Shown: piece after piece, positions 16,331 to 24,366 of the stretch
How the letters are laid out: every line of letters starts with the position of its first letter
How positions within the stretch are numbered: the stretch's first letter is position 1
Assembly (NCBI GenBank): GCA_964453115.1
Contig: CAYVRT010000019.1
Span: 10,229 to 74,228 of the forward strand
DNA from: JAIWNK01 sp964453115
GTDB taxonomy: Bacteria; Chloroflexota; Anaerolineae; Anaerolineales; Anaerolineaceae
Reading direction: 5' to 3'
DNA: 64,000 nucleotides
Made by a program: the position numbers and the translations under genes
The notes under the pieces: generated by a model
The model's database searches: none
Told to the model about the DNA's origin: nothing
The model's input: the letters and a program-made list of their open reading frames with translations, nothing else

Positions 16331-16857
16331 AACACAACCAACACCTGGGCGCAGCCCAAACTTTTTTGCACAGCGGCGATTTTCGCTGCGGACAGTGCCG
16401 GGCCTGGGTCTCAACCAACCCGCTGCTTTCTGGCGTCCAAAACCGCAACCACTGCCCCTACTGCCTGCATTCACGGCATGTAGACTTGCTGCGCGGCGGC
16501 GATCGCCTGTGTGCCTGCAAGGCGCTCATGCGTCCAATCGGTCTAAGCGTCAAACGCAGCCGAGATAAATACGCCGCACACAGCAACGGTGAGCTAATGC
16601 TCATCCATCAATGCAACGAATGCGGCGGCCTCTCGATCAATCGCATTGCCGCCGATGATGACCCGCAAGCCTTGCTTGGCATCTTCGACCAATCGGCACA
16701 CCTGCCCACTGCCCTACAACAGCAAATCCTTGAACAAGGCATTCACCTGTTACAAGCCAGGGAAATGACACTTGTTGCAACCCGGCTCCTGGGAAAAGCC
16801 CACCCTTCTTATCAGGAGCGATCGCACAGCGCGGCACAGGCATTGTCAGGCGGATGA
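16327..16857 (+). CDS. RNHCP domain protein
   Basis: A 176-residue protein with the RNHCP signature (QNRNHCPYCLHSRHVD, residues ~38-53), preceded by CGQC and followed by CxC and CNEC pairs. Together these form likely zinc-binding sites. The family is named for this motif and has no defined biochemical role. The gene overlaps the rsgA stop by 4 nt; tight coupling to a ribosome assembly GTPase suggests an RNA or ribosome-related role (inference). Confidence 0.85.
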   Translation: MKHNQHLGAAQTFLHSGDFRCGQCRAWVSTNPLLSGVQNRNHCPYCLHSRHVDLLRGGDRLCACKALMRPIGLSVKRSRDKYAAHSNGELMLIHQCNECGGLSINRIAADDDPQALLGIFDQSAHLPTALQQQILEQGIHLLQAREMTLVATRLLGKAHPSYQERSHSAAQALSGG

Positions 16858-16988
16858 TGCGCCAACAAAGCCCATCCCCTACCTCCTCCGGCTGCCTGCC
16901 AGAGGGGGTAGGTTGGGCCATGCCGCCCACTGAGCAAAACAAACTCAACAAAAAAGAGTCCGACACAATCAACGCTCGTTCATCTTAT

Positions 16989-17043
16989 GGTATAATACCT
17001 CCTCAAAGATTAGTCCCTTCATGGGTTTACAAGGAGAGCAGTC
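16989..17043 (+). promoter_or_regulatory. yebC promoter with extended -10 and ribosome-binding site
   Basis: TGGTATAAT (TATAAT at 16991-16996) is an extended -10 element; no clear -35 is present. AAGGAGAG precedes ATG 17044. The predicted leader is about 40 nt. Confidence 0.65.
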
Positions 17044-17796
17044 ATGTCAGGTCATTCACATTGGGCCACCATCAAGCGCAAGAAGAGCGCCGGGGACGCC
17101 AAGCGCGGCCAATTGTTCACCCGTCTCACGCGTGAAATCGTGATGGCAGCGCGCGAAGGCGGCGGCGATATTGACACCAACGTTCGGTTGCGCCTTGCAG
17201 TTGAAAAAGCGCGCGATAACAGCATGCCGAAAGAAAACATTGAACGCGGCATCAAGCGCGGCACAGGCGAAATCAAAGACGGTTCCGCTTTCGAGCAGGT
17301 CACCTACGAAGGCTACGCCCCCAAAGGCATCGCCCTGGTCATCGAATGCGTCACCGACAACCGCAACCGCACCGTTGCCGAGCTGCGTCACGCCCTTTCG
17401 CGGGCCGGCGGCAACCTCGGCGAATCCGGCTCGGTCAGTTGGCAGTTCAAGCGCGTCTCCTACTTCTCCTTTGCGTCCAAAGGCCTCAACTTCGACAAAG
17501 TCTTTGAAATTGCGCTGGAAGGCGGCGCCGACGATGTGACCCAGGACGACGAAATGATTGAAATCATTGGCCCGGTTGAAGCCTTCAAAACCCTCAGCGA
17601 TGCATTGCGTACCGCCAACATCCACGTTGAAGAAGCTGGCCTGCGCATGATCCCCAACCAGGAAATGGAACTCTCGGTTGAAGACACCATCCAGGTAATG
17701 CGCGCCATTGAAGCAATTGAAGACATGGATGACGTGCAAAACGTCTACTCCAACTTGAACGTCTCCGAGGCTGCAATGGCCGCCATGGAAGGTTAG
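17044..17796 (+). CDS. yebC: YebC/PmpR family regulator
   Basis: A 250-residue protein of the YebC/TACO1 family, variously described as DNA-binding regulators and translation factors relieving ribosome stalling. It starts with the family hallmark MSGHSHWATIKRKKSAGDAKRG and contains ENIERGIKRGTGE and NRNRTVAELRHAL. Length matches the family. It is followed 8 nt later by ruvC, the usual yebC-ruvC-ruvA neighbourhood. Confidence 0.96.
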   Translation: MSGHSHWATIKRKKSAGDAKRGQLFTRLTREIVMAAREGGGDIDTNVRLRLAVEKARDNSMPKENIERGIKRGTGEIKDGSAFEQVTYEGYAPKGIALVIECVTDNRNRTVAELRHALSRAGGNLGESGSVSWQFKRVSYFSFASKGLNFDKVFEIALEGGADDVTQDDEMIEIIGPVEAFKTLSDALRTANIHVEEAGLRMIPNQEMELSVEDTIQVMRAIEAIEDMDDVQNVYSNLNVSEAAMAAMEG

Positions 17797-17804
17797 GCAG
17801 CCGA

Positions 17805-18296
17805 ATGCTGGTGCTGGGAATTGACCCAGGCACCGCCACGACCGGATATGGCCTGGTGCGCGAAACCCGCGATGGCCTGGCGCTGGTGGCCTATGGCGTT
17901 TTCAGCACCCCCGCCGGGCAAGAAGCCGAATTGCGCCTGGTTAGCCTGTATCAACAATTGAATGAAATCCTGCTTCTCCACCGCCCCAACACAGCAGCGG
18001 TGGAGAAGCTGTTTTTTTCGCGCAATGTCACAACCGCCATGGCAGTCGGTCAGGCGCGCGGCGTCACCCTGCTTGCCCTGGCACAGGCCGGGCTATCCAT
18101 TGCCGAATACACCCCGCTACAAATCAAGCAAGCGGTTGCCGGGTATGGCGGGGCCGACAAATCGCAAATGCAGCAAATGACGCGCGCCCTGCTCGGCCTG
18201 AACGACATCCCCCGCCCCGATGACGCCGCCGACGCCCTGGCAGTTGCCATCTGTCACCTGCACAGTCAACGCTTTCTTAACCTCACCGGAAGCTAA
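17805..18296 (+). CDS. ruvC: Holliday junction resolvase RuvC
   Basis: Endonuclease that cuts Holliday junctions with RuvAB. The 163-residue RNase H-fold protein has the catalytic acidic residues in GIDPGTATTGYG (Asp7), VEKLFFSRN (Glu) and PDDAADALAVAICH (Asp pair). The length is typical. The next gene begins 2 nt later. Confidence 0.96.
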   Translation: MLVLGIDPGTATTGYGLVRETRDGLALVAYGVFSTPAGQEAELRLVSLYQQLNEILLLHRPNTAAVEKLFFSRNVTTAMAVGQARGVTLLALAQAGLSIAEYTPLQIKQAVAGYGGADKSQMQQMTRALLGLNDIPRPDDAADALAVAICHLHSQRFLNLTGS

Positions 18297-18298
18297 TC

Positions 18299-19096
18299 AT
18301 GCTCATCACCAGCATTGCCAACCCACAAATTAAGGCCATCCGCAAATTGCGCGAGCGCAAAGAGCGCCAGGAAACCGGCCTGTACCTGGTTGAAGGGCTG
18401 CGCATCGTCACCGAGGCCATCCAACAAGCCGCGCCCCTCCAAACACTGCTTGTCGCCCCAGAACTACTCACCAGCAGCGTGGGGCGCGACCTGCTTGCCG
18501 AAGCAGCAAAACGCAACACCCCCATTTTGGAAGTCAGCGCCGCCGTCTTTGCTTCGCTCTCGCACAAAGAAGGGCCGCAAGGGCTGGCTGCTGTGCTGCA
18601 CCAACAATACCTGCCCTTGCAGCAAATCGCTCCGCAAGCCGGCCAAAGCTGGATCATCCTCGACTCGGTGCAAGACCCGGGCAACCTTGGCACCATTCTG
18701 CGCACACACGATGCTGTTGGCGGTCAGGGCGTCATCCTGCTCGATCAATCCACCGATGCCTACGACCCAACCGCCGTGCGCGCCAGCATGGGGGCCCTGT
18801 TCAGTCAGCGCCTGGTGCGCGCCAGCCTGGAAGAATTCCGCACCTGGCAGCAAGCCAACCACCTGCCAGTCATCGGCACCTCCGACAAGGCCAGCCGGGA
18901 TTATCATTTCTTTTCCTACCCCAACCCCTTGCTGCTGCTCATGGGCAGCGAACGCCAGGGCCTGCAAGCAGAACACCTGCACCTGTGCCAGGATGTTGTC
19001 TGCATTCCCATGCAAGGGCGGAGCGACTCACTCAACCTGGCCGTTGCCACCGCCCTGGTGCTGTATGAAGTTTACAACCAAAGGAGAGAGCGATGA
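18299..19096 (+). CDS. TrmH/SpoU family RNA 2'-O-methyltransferase
   Basis: SAM-dependent trefoil-knot (SPOUT) methyltransferase, probably for rRNA. The 265-residue product has an N-terminal substrate-binding domain (FLVEG-like YLVEGLRIVTEA) and the three SpoU motifs DPGNLGTILRTHDAVG, LLMGSERQGL and IPMQGRSDSLNLAVATALV. The exact target nucleotide cannot be assigned from sequence. It lies between ruvC and ruvA and its stop overlaps ruvA (ATGA). Confidence 0.92.
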   Translation: MLITSIANPQIKAIRKLRERKERQETGLYLVEGLRIVTEAIQQAAPLQTLLVAPELLTSSVGRDLLAEAAKRNTPILEVSAAVFASLSHKEGPQGLAAVLHQQYLPLQQIAPQAGQSWIILDSVQDPGNLGTILRTHDAVGGQGVILLDQSTDAYDPTAVRASMGALFSQRLVRASLEEFRTWQQANHLPVIGTSDKASRDYHFFSYPNPLLLLMGSERQGLQAEHLHLCQDVVCIPMQGRSDSLNLAVATALVLYEVYNQRRER

Positions 19097-19668
19097 TTGC
19101 CGCACTCGAAGGACAGGTTGCCGCTGCCCTGGAAAATGGGCTGCTGATCATGGTTGGGGGCATTGGCCTGCACGTTCACACCCCCGCCGCCCTGCGCACC
19201 CAGGCCACCGCCGGGCAGCACTTGCTGCTGCACACGCACCTGGTTGTGCGCGAGGATTCGTTAACCCTTTACGGGTTTGAAACGCCGACCGAGCGCGACA
19301 CCTTTCTGTTGCTGCTAGGTGTGGATGGCGTTGGCCCGCGTTTGGGGTTGGCCGTCCTTTCCACCCTCTCGGTAGATGCCATTCGGCGCGCCGTCTTCCA
19401 CGAGCAGGCAGATGTCTTCGCCCGTGTGCCCGGCATTGGCAAAAAAACCGCCGTCAAAATTCTGCTGCACCTGCAAGGCAAGCTAGGCAACGCAACCGAA
19501 TTGGGGCTGACAGCTGCCCTACCCGATTCCGACACCGAGGTGCTGGAAGCACTCACCGCCCTCGGCTACAGCGTGGTCGAGGCTCAGGCTGCTTTGCAAT
19601 CCATCCCGCGCGATGCCCCAAGCAGCGTAGATGAACGGCTGCGCCTGGCGCTGCAATATTTCTCATAA
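19093..19668 (+). CDS. ruvA: Holliday junction DNA helicase subunit RuvA
   Basis: Tetrameric junction-binding subunit that loads RuvB. The 191-residue product has the N-terminal OB-fold, two helix-hairpin-helix motifs (LLGVDGVGPRLGLAVLS and VPGIGKKTAVKILLHL) and the C-terminal RuvB-binding helices (EVLEALTALGYSVVEAQAAL). ruvB is not adjacent; the next feature is a terminator. Confidence 0.95.
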   Translation: MIAALEGQVAAALENGLLIMVGGIGLHVHTPAALRTQATAGQHLLLHTHLVVREDSLTLYGFETPTERDTFLLLLGVDGVGPRLGLAVLSTLSVDAIRRAVFHEQADVFARVPGIGKKTAVKILLHLQGKLGNATELGLTAALPDSDTEVLEALTALGYSVVEAQAALQSIPRDAPSSVDERLRLALQYFS

Positions 19669-19672
19669 TCCT

Positions 19673-19717
19673 AAAAAAGGGGCTGCCCCAAAACGGAATG
19701 GGCAGCCCCTGACTTTT
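19673..19717. terminator. Bidirectional terminator between ruvA and the propeller lipoprotein
   Basis: A perfect 10-bp stem GGGGCTGCCC (19679-19688) / GGGCAGCCCC (19700-19709) is preceded by six A and followed by a T-rich stretch. It sits between convergent genes. A nearly identical stem occurs at 30439-30462. Confidence 0.85.
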
Positions 19718-19755
19718 GCCCCAAAATTGCGGGGCTTGCTCAACCGGGGTTCGGC

Positions 19756-22197
19756 TTACGGCACAATGCGCAGCAATGCACCGCCATCAAACGAGCCACC
19801 GGAACCGGCCCACAACGTGCCGTAACGGTCTACATACACCACATTGATAAAGTTGGAGGGCACACCCTCGCCGGTACGATACGCTTTCCAGGTCTCGCCA
19901 TTGGCCGAGAAATACAACCCGCCGCCCCCCGTCCCCACCCAAATGCTGCCATCTGCCGCAGTAGCCACGCTGACCACATTGGAGGCGGGCTTTTCTTTAA
20001 AAAGGTCCAGCACCACACGAGCCGTCTTGCCATCATACAACGCAATGCCCGTTTGCATCCCAATCACCAACTGTCCATCGGGGCGGAGTGCCAGCGAGCG
20101 GATCCAGGAATTGGGCAGCGCCGAGTCGCCCTTGGCGAACACCACCGCCATCTCACCATTCTGATAGCGGTACAGCCCTTCAGTCGTCCCCACCCACATG
20201 CTCCCACCATCCGCCAGCAGAGAATAGATGCTGCCCGTGCTAAGGCCATTATCTTTGCCAAAGGTCAGCGCCGTGCTGCCATCCGGGTTGAGAACGATGA
20301 TCCCATCGCTCGTATCCCCAAACCAGCCGCGCCCCTGCGAATCGGCTGCCACCAATTCATAGTTCTTAACGTTCGGGTATACCTTCCACTCCCCATTCTG
20401 ATAACTGCTTGCTTCGCCATTCATCATTGCAAACCACATCCGCCCATCAGGCGCACGGGCAATGCCAACCGCCCAATTGCCACCCGGCCCATCCTGTTTG
20501 CGAAAGCTCTGCCAGTCAGCATCCGGCGCAACCAAATCCAGCCGCTGAATGGCTGCTCCAGCCCCCACCCATAGCTTGCCCTCCGCATCTTCAGCCAACG
20601 CCGAAACGCTATTGCTCACCAGGCGCTCCTCCGGCAAAACAAAGGGCGTCACCTGCTCACCATCCAACAAAAAGATGCCGCGGTCTGTGCCATAGATAGG
20701 ATGCCCTGCTCCATCGAGCGTCAATGCCAAAATTGGCTCTCCGGCTGGGTCCTTGTAGCTGCGCAGGCAGGTTTCGGTTTTGGGGTCAAACTGACAAAGC
20801 CGCCCGCCGCCCGCCAGCGGCGCCGAGGCCAACCACAGCGTACCATCTGCGGCAAGCGCCATCTCGCTGATGCTTCCGGGTAGCTCTGGGGTTGTGCTGC
20901 TGGTGTAGGATTTCCACTGTCCATTGGCAAAACGTTCCAGGCTGCCGGATGTACCAACCCACACCACCCCACCATCCACCACCAGCGCCAGCGCAGTCTC
21001 GTTTGCCATGCCGCTAGCCTTGTTATGTACTGTCACCTGACCATTGCGAATTTGCGCCACCCCATTATAGCCAGAGGCAACCCAAATCTCCTCGCCATTC
21101 AGCGCCAGGTCAGCCACCCCATCCCAGGATAGCCCCTCTTTGGTCGTGTAGCGCGTGAAACTACCATCCTTCAAATTGTACACACCCACGCCCGAATAGC
21201 CAATCAACAGGCGTTGATTGGCTGCATCACAGAGCAGCGCCGTCACCTTGCTGCCCGAAAGGCGGCTTTCTTCCGGCAACGTCAGGGCATCCACCGTCCA
21301 GCGCTTGCTGGACGGGTCAAAGAAGCTCAGCCCCTGCAACGAACCACTGATGACGAGCGGCTGCGGCAAAGCGCATGGCTCAATGGCATAATTGCTAATA
21401 TGCCCCATTCCGGCCAGCGTCGTATACTTGGTATACAGGCCAGTCGCGTTCAAATCCCACATCGTCACCCCGCCCGTCGTTGCGGCATAGAGCTTTGCAT
21501 CCCACACGGCCAGGTCACGCACCACATTGGCATTGGAATAGACATACCAGCCAGGGGAAAGATTAACCGTTTGCGGCACCGTTGGCTGCGCCGCCTGGTT
21601 GATTTCAAAGAAAGTGACCGATGCCAACACCGCCGTATAATAAGGCTCCAGTTCGGCCCAGCGGTCCGTGGGTGCGCCCGCCAACAGAACAAATTCCTGA
21701 GTTGGCGTGACCATCACCAACGCCACACGCCCGGTTATCGGCTTGCCATTGTTCTCGCCAGTCAAATCGGCTTCCAATCCATCCACACCGCCCACACGAA
21801 TGGCACGCGCCGGGCCAACTTGCAATGTTGGCGAGCCTTGCTTGAGCGTTTCATACAGGCCTTCGGGGGTCGTTGCTTCCACCTCGCCGCCAATCAACGT
21901 CATCATTGGGCCAACATCCGGGTCACTACCGGGCGGGGCAATCGTCACCAAACCGCCCAAGGCCTGCATTTCATAGCCCGGCAACATGGCAAACGAGAAA
22001 CCGCCTTCTTCCACGCGCTGCACCTCACCCAGCGACAACCCATTTGTCGGCTGCACTGCCTCAGTCGGCGATTCGGGTGCTGACTGTGTGCTCATAACCG
22101 ATTGTGTCGGCGCCTGTGTTGGCGTCCCCTTACCACAAGCCAGAATCAGCAGCAACAGCACCATCCAGGCCAAACCAAGTCGTGAAGAACGTTTCAT
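19756..22197 (-). CDS. Lipoprotein with two-component-regulator-type beta-propeller repeats
   Basis: An 813-residue secreted lipoprotein. The signal peptide ends in a lipobox (LLLILACGKG), followed by a Thr/Pro/Ser-rich tether. Residues ~60-200 form a domain of unknown type. From ~215 on there are about ten propeller-type repeats with patterns such as WVGTSGSLERFANGQWKSY, LWVGAGAAIQRLDL and MWVGTTEGLYRYQNGEM. These resemble the sensor repeats of hybrid two-component regulators, but no kinase domain is attached. GGAGG before ATG 22197 fixes the start. An extracellular binding or sensing role is inferred. Confidence 0.85.
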   Translation of the reverse strand: MKRSSRLGLAWMVLLLLILACGKGTPTQAPTQSVMSTQSAPESPTEAVQPTNGLSLGEVQRVEEGGFSFAMLPGYEMQALGGLVTIAPPGSDPDVGPMMTLIGGEVEATTPEGLYETLKQGSPTLQVGPARAIRVGGVDGLEADLTGENNGKPITGRVALVMVTPTQEFVLLAGAPTDRWAELEPYYTAVLASVTFFEINQAAQPTVPQTVNLSPGWYVYSNANVVRDLAVWDAKLYAATTGGVTMWDLNATGLYTKYTTLAGMGHISNYAIEPCALPQPLVISGSLQGLSFFDPSSKRWTVDALTLPEESRLSGSKVTALLCDAANQRLLIGYSGVGVYNLKDGSFTRYTTKEGLSWDGVADLALNGEEIWVASGYNGVAQIRNGQVTVHNKASGMANETALALVVDGGVVWVGTSGSLERFANGQWKSYTSSTTPELPGSISEMALAADGTLWLASAPLAGGGRLCQFDPKTETCLRSYKDPAGEPILALTLDGAGHPIYGTDRGIFLLDGEQVTPFVLPEERLVSNSVSALAEDAEGKLWVGAGAAIQRLDLVAPDADWQSFRKQDGPGGNWAVGIARAPDGRMWFAMMNGEASSYQNGEWKVYPNVKNYELVAADSQGRGWFGDTSDGIIVLNPDGSTALTFGKDNGLSTGSIYSLLADGGSMWVGTTEGLYRYQNGEMAVVFAKGDSALPNSWIRSLALRPDGQLVIGMQTGIALYDGKTARVVLDLFKEKPASNVVSVATAADGSIWVGTGGGGLYFSANGETWKAYRTGEGVPSNFINVVYVDRYGTLWAGSGGSFDGGALLRIVP

Positions 22198-22252
22198 TTC
22201 AACCTCCAATCAACAAAAAAACAGGTTACGCTCGTTTCACAATAACAGGTCA

Positions 22253-22296
22253 ACGTCAAAAAAACGTCAAAAAAGCACAACAAATCAAGGTATAAT
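22253..22296 (+). promoter_or_regulatory. MFS gene promoter: TATAAT next to the start codon, 11-bp tandem repeat upstream
   Basis: TATAAT at 22291-22296 ends only 2 bp before ATG 22299. Two tandem 11-bp copies of ACGTCAAAAAA (22253-22263, 22264-22274) lie just upstream and could be an operator. The opposite strand offers a weaker TTGACG-17-TGTTAT candidate for the divergent lipoprotein gene. Confidence 0.4.
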
Positions 22297-22298
22297 CC

Positions 22299-23495
22299 AT
22301 GCTCGTGAAACGTCCCGATGCAATCAGCTACCTGCGTTTGTATTACTTCCTCTACATTGGTAGCGGCGCCTTTCTGTTTCCCTTCATTGGCCTGTTCTAT
22401 CAGGAGCAAGGGCTAAACGGAGCGCAAATTGGCCTCCTCTCCACCCTGGGAGCGCTGATGAGCATGATTGCCGCCCCGTTTTGGGCGCGCCTGAGCCGGC
22501 AGGTGGGCCGCCCGCGCCGCCTGCTGCAAAGCGTTCTGCTGCTCTCAGCCCTCCTCACCATCCTGATGGGTAACCAGGCCGGTTTTTGGCTGCTGGCCGT
22601 GTTTGCGAACTTGCGCGTTTTGGCAGCCAGTGGCATCTCACCTGTTTCAGATGCATTAACCCTCTCCATCACCAGCAAGCAACAAACTGGCTATGGCAGC
22701 GTGCGGCTGTGGGGGTCGCTCGGCTGGGCCCTGGTGGCACTGGTGGGCGGCTGGTGGATTGAACGCAGCAGCTTGCTGACCGGTTTTTGGGCCCATGCCG
22801 CCGGGCTGGCGCTTTGTACCCTGTTGCTATTCGGAATTCCCATGCAAACCGGCCCACAGACCGGGGGGCGCGACCCAATCACCCAGTCCACCTGGAAGGC
22901 CGTCTTTCGGCAGCCGTTGCTGATTGGCCTGTGTCTGTCGCTGGTTGTGCTGTGGCTGTCACGCAATGGAGTGGCAAACTTTGAGGCCCTCTATATCAAG
23001 AGCCTGGGCGGCAGCACAGCCAACATTGGCCTGATGAACACCCTGGGCGCGTTCACCGAATGGCCGGGCATGTTGCTCGCCGATCGCCTGGTGCGCAAAC
23101 ACGGCCCTGGACGTGTTTTTTCCTGGGGCATCTTGATCTGGCTGGTAGCAACTGCCCTGATGTTGGTGTGGCCCTCCGTGCCAATGGCGTTGATCAAAAG
23201 CATCGTCAATGGCATTGGCTTCAGCTTCTTCACCGTTGGCATGGTCATGCTGGTCAACAAAACCACACCGCCCGAGCAAACCGCCACCATCCTGGCACTG
23301 ATTTTCACCACTTTGCAAGGACTGGTGACAACCCTGGTAAGCCCCTTGAGCGGCCTGGCCTTCGACCATTGGGGCGCCCCCAGCCTGTATTGGGTTGCGG
23401 TTGTGGGAATGCTGTTAGCCTGGGGCGTGTTTCAGCCATTTGCCAGACGCCGGGCTAGCCCTTCCTCTCTGCCACAATCACCAGATCCGGGCTAG
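22299..23495 (+). CDS. Major facilitator superfamily transporter
   Basis: A 398-residue membrane protein with about 12 helices. The N-terminus (YLRLYYFLYIGSGAFLFPFIGLFYQEQGLNGAQIGLL) resembles the LacY/nucleoside-permease-like MFS subfamily. The substrate is unknown. Because the -10 box abuts the start, the true start may be GTG 22305 on a leaderless mRNA; ATG 22299 is kept as the annotated start. No Shine-Dalgarno sequence is visible. The 3' end overlaps the convergent methyltransferase by 41 bp. Confidence 0.88.
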   Translation: MLVKRPDAISYLRLYYFLYIGSGAFLFPFIGLFYQEQGLNGAQIGLLSTLGALMSMIAAPFWARLSRQVGRPRRLLQSVLLLSALLTILMGNQAGFWLLAVFANLRVLAASGISPVSDALTLSITSKQQTGYGSVRLWGSLGWALVALVGGWWIERSSLLTGFWAHAAGLALCTLLLFGIPMQTGPQTGGRDPITQSTWKAVFRQPLLIGLCLSLVVLWLSRNGVANFEALYIKSLGGSTANIGLMNTLGAFTEWPGMLLADRLVRKHGPGRVFSWGILIWLVATALMLVWPSVPMALIKSIVNGIGFSFFTVGMVMLVNKTTPPEQTATILALIFTTLQGLVTTLVSPLSGLAFDHWGAPSLYWVAVVGMLLAWGVFQPFARRRASPSSLPQSPDPG

Positions 23496-24210
23496 CAGCC
23501 GCATCAAAGGGCCGCCCATCCATGCTGCCCAAACAAGTCACAGCGACAAAGCCAGCCTTCTGCAAAGCGGCAAGCAATTCAGCCTGACGCCAGGGGCGCA
23601 GCAGCGTACTGCGCAGCTCCTCACGCCATGTTTCACCCACACGGTGCAAGGTCAGAACATGAAAATGAATCAACCCATCTGGCTCAAAATCATAAAACCG
23701 CCAAAACAGGTGTTCTTCTTCAGCATCATGGCGGGCCGCCTGTAAGCCCAGCCAGCGCTTGCGCTGCGCCATCACCCAGTCAAAATTACGGCTCTGCAAC
23801 ACCAATCGCCCGCCCGGCGCCAGGCAGGCCGCAAAATCATTCAGCGTCTCGGCCAAAGCCACATCCGTCAACACATGTGGCAGCGAATTACCCAAACACA
23901 AAAGCGCATCAAAGGCCTGTTCGGGCAATGCGGCAGCCAGTTCGCCAAATCCGGCGGCCACAAAAGGCAGCGCTAGCCCTCGTTCCGCCGCATTGCTGCG
24001 TGCCTGTTCAACCATTGCCGGGCTCAGGTCACAGCCGGTCACCTGCCAGCCCTCTGCCGAGAGCGCCAGGGCGTGCATGCCGGTACCACAAGCCGCGTCC
24101 AGCACCCGCCCCCGCCCCTTTAACAAATCTCTCAGCAATGGCAATTCAAAATTCAACCGTGCCGTCCAGTTGACGAAATAATCATATTCCTTACTAAACG
24201 CATCATACAT
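23455..24210 (-). CDS. Class I SAM-dependent methyltransferase
   Basis: A 251-residue Rossmann-fold methyltransferase. Motif I is VLDAACGTGMHALAL (residues ~36-50), the acidic loop is VTGCDLSPAMVEQA, and the post-motif region is FDALLCLGNSLPHV. The substrate cannot be predicted; the fold resembles small-molecule and glycine/sarcosine-type methyltransferases. GTGGAGGTG lies just upstream of ATG 24210. The 3' end overlaps the MFS gene by 41 bp on the other strand. Confidence 0.88.
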   Translation of the reverse strand: MYDAFSKEYDYFVNWTARLNFELPLLRDLLKGRGRVLDAACGTGMHALALSAEGWQVTGCDLSPAMVEQARSNAAERGLALPFVAAGFGELAAALPEQAFDALLCLGNSLPHVLTDVALAETLNDFAACLAPGGRLVLQSRNFDWVMAQRKRWLGLQAARHDAEEEHLFWRFYDFEPDGLIHFHVLTLHRVGETWREELRSTLLRPWRQAELLAALQKAGFVAVTCLGSMDGRPFDAAASPDLVIVAERKG

Positions 24211-24227
24211 GGAACACCTCCACGCCC

Positions 24228-24256
24228 AGCCTACCCCGAAACAGCGCCCCTGTCAA
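24228..24256 (-). promoter_or_regulatory. Promoter of the methyltransferase gene
   Basis: On the minus strand: TTGACA (24256-24251), 17-bp spacer, TAGGCT (24233-24228). Transcription would start about 10 nt before the ribosome-binding site of the methyltransferase. Confidence 0.65.
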
Positions 24257-24353
24257 GGTGGTTTTTTGCCTACCCCGGCAACGATTCACACACCCTGCCC
24301 CCCTCCTTTTGCATCACTTTTCGGGCAAAGGCAATCCCGGCAGTAGAGTAAGG

Positions 24354-24366
24354 TATAATCAGCACA
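24354..24366 (+). promoter_or_regulatory. Leaderless promoter of the RlmD-type gene
   Basis: TATAAT at 24354-24359 is followed by six bases and then ATG at 24366. A start site at the usual distance would coincide with the A of ATG, giving an mRNA without 5' leader. There is no Shine-Dalgarno sequence. Confidence 0.6.
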
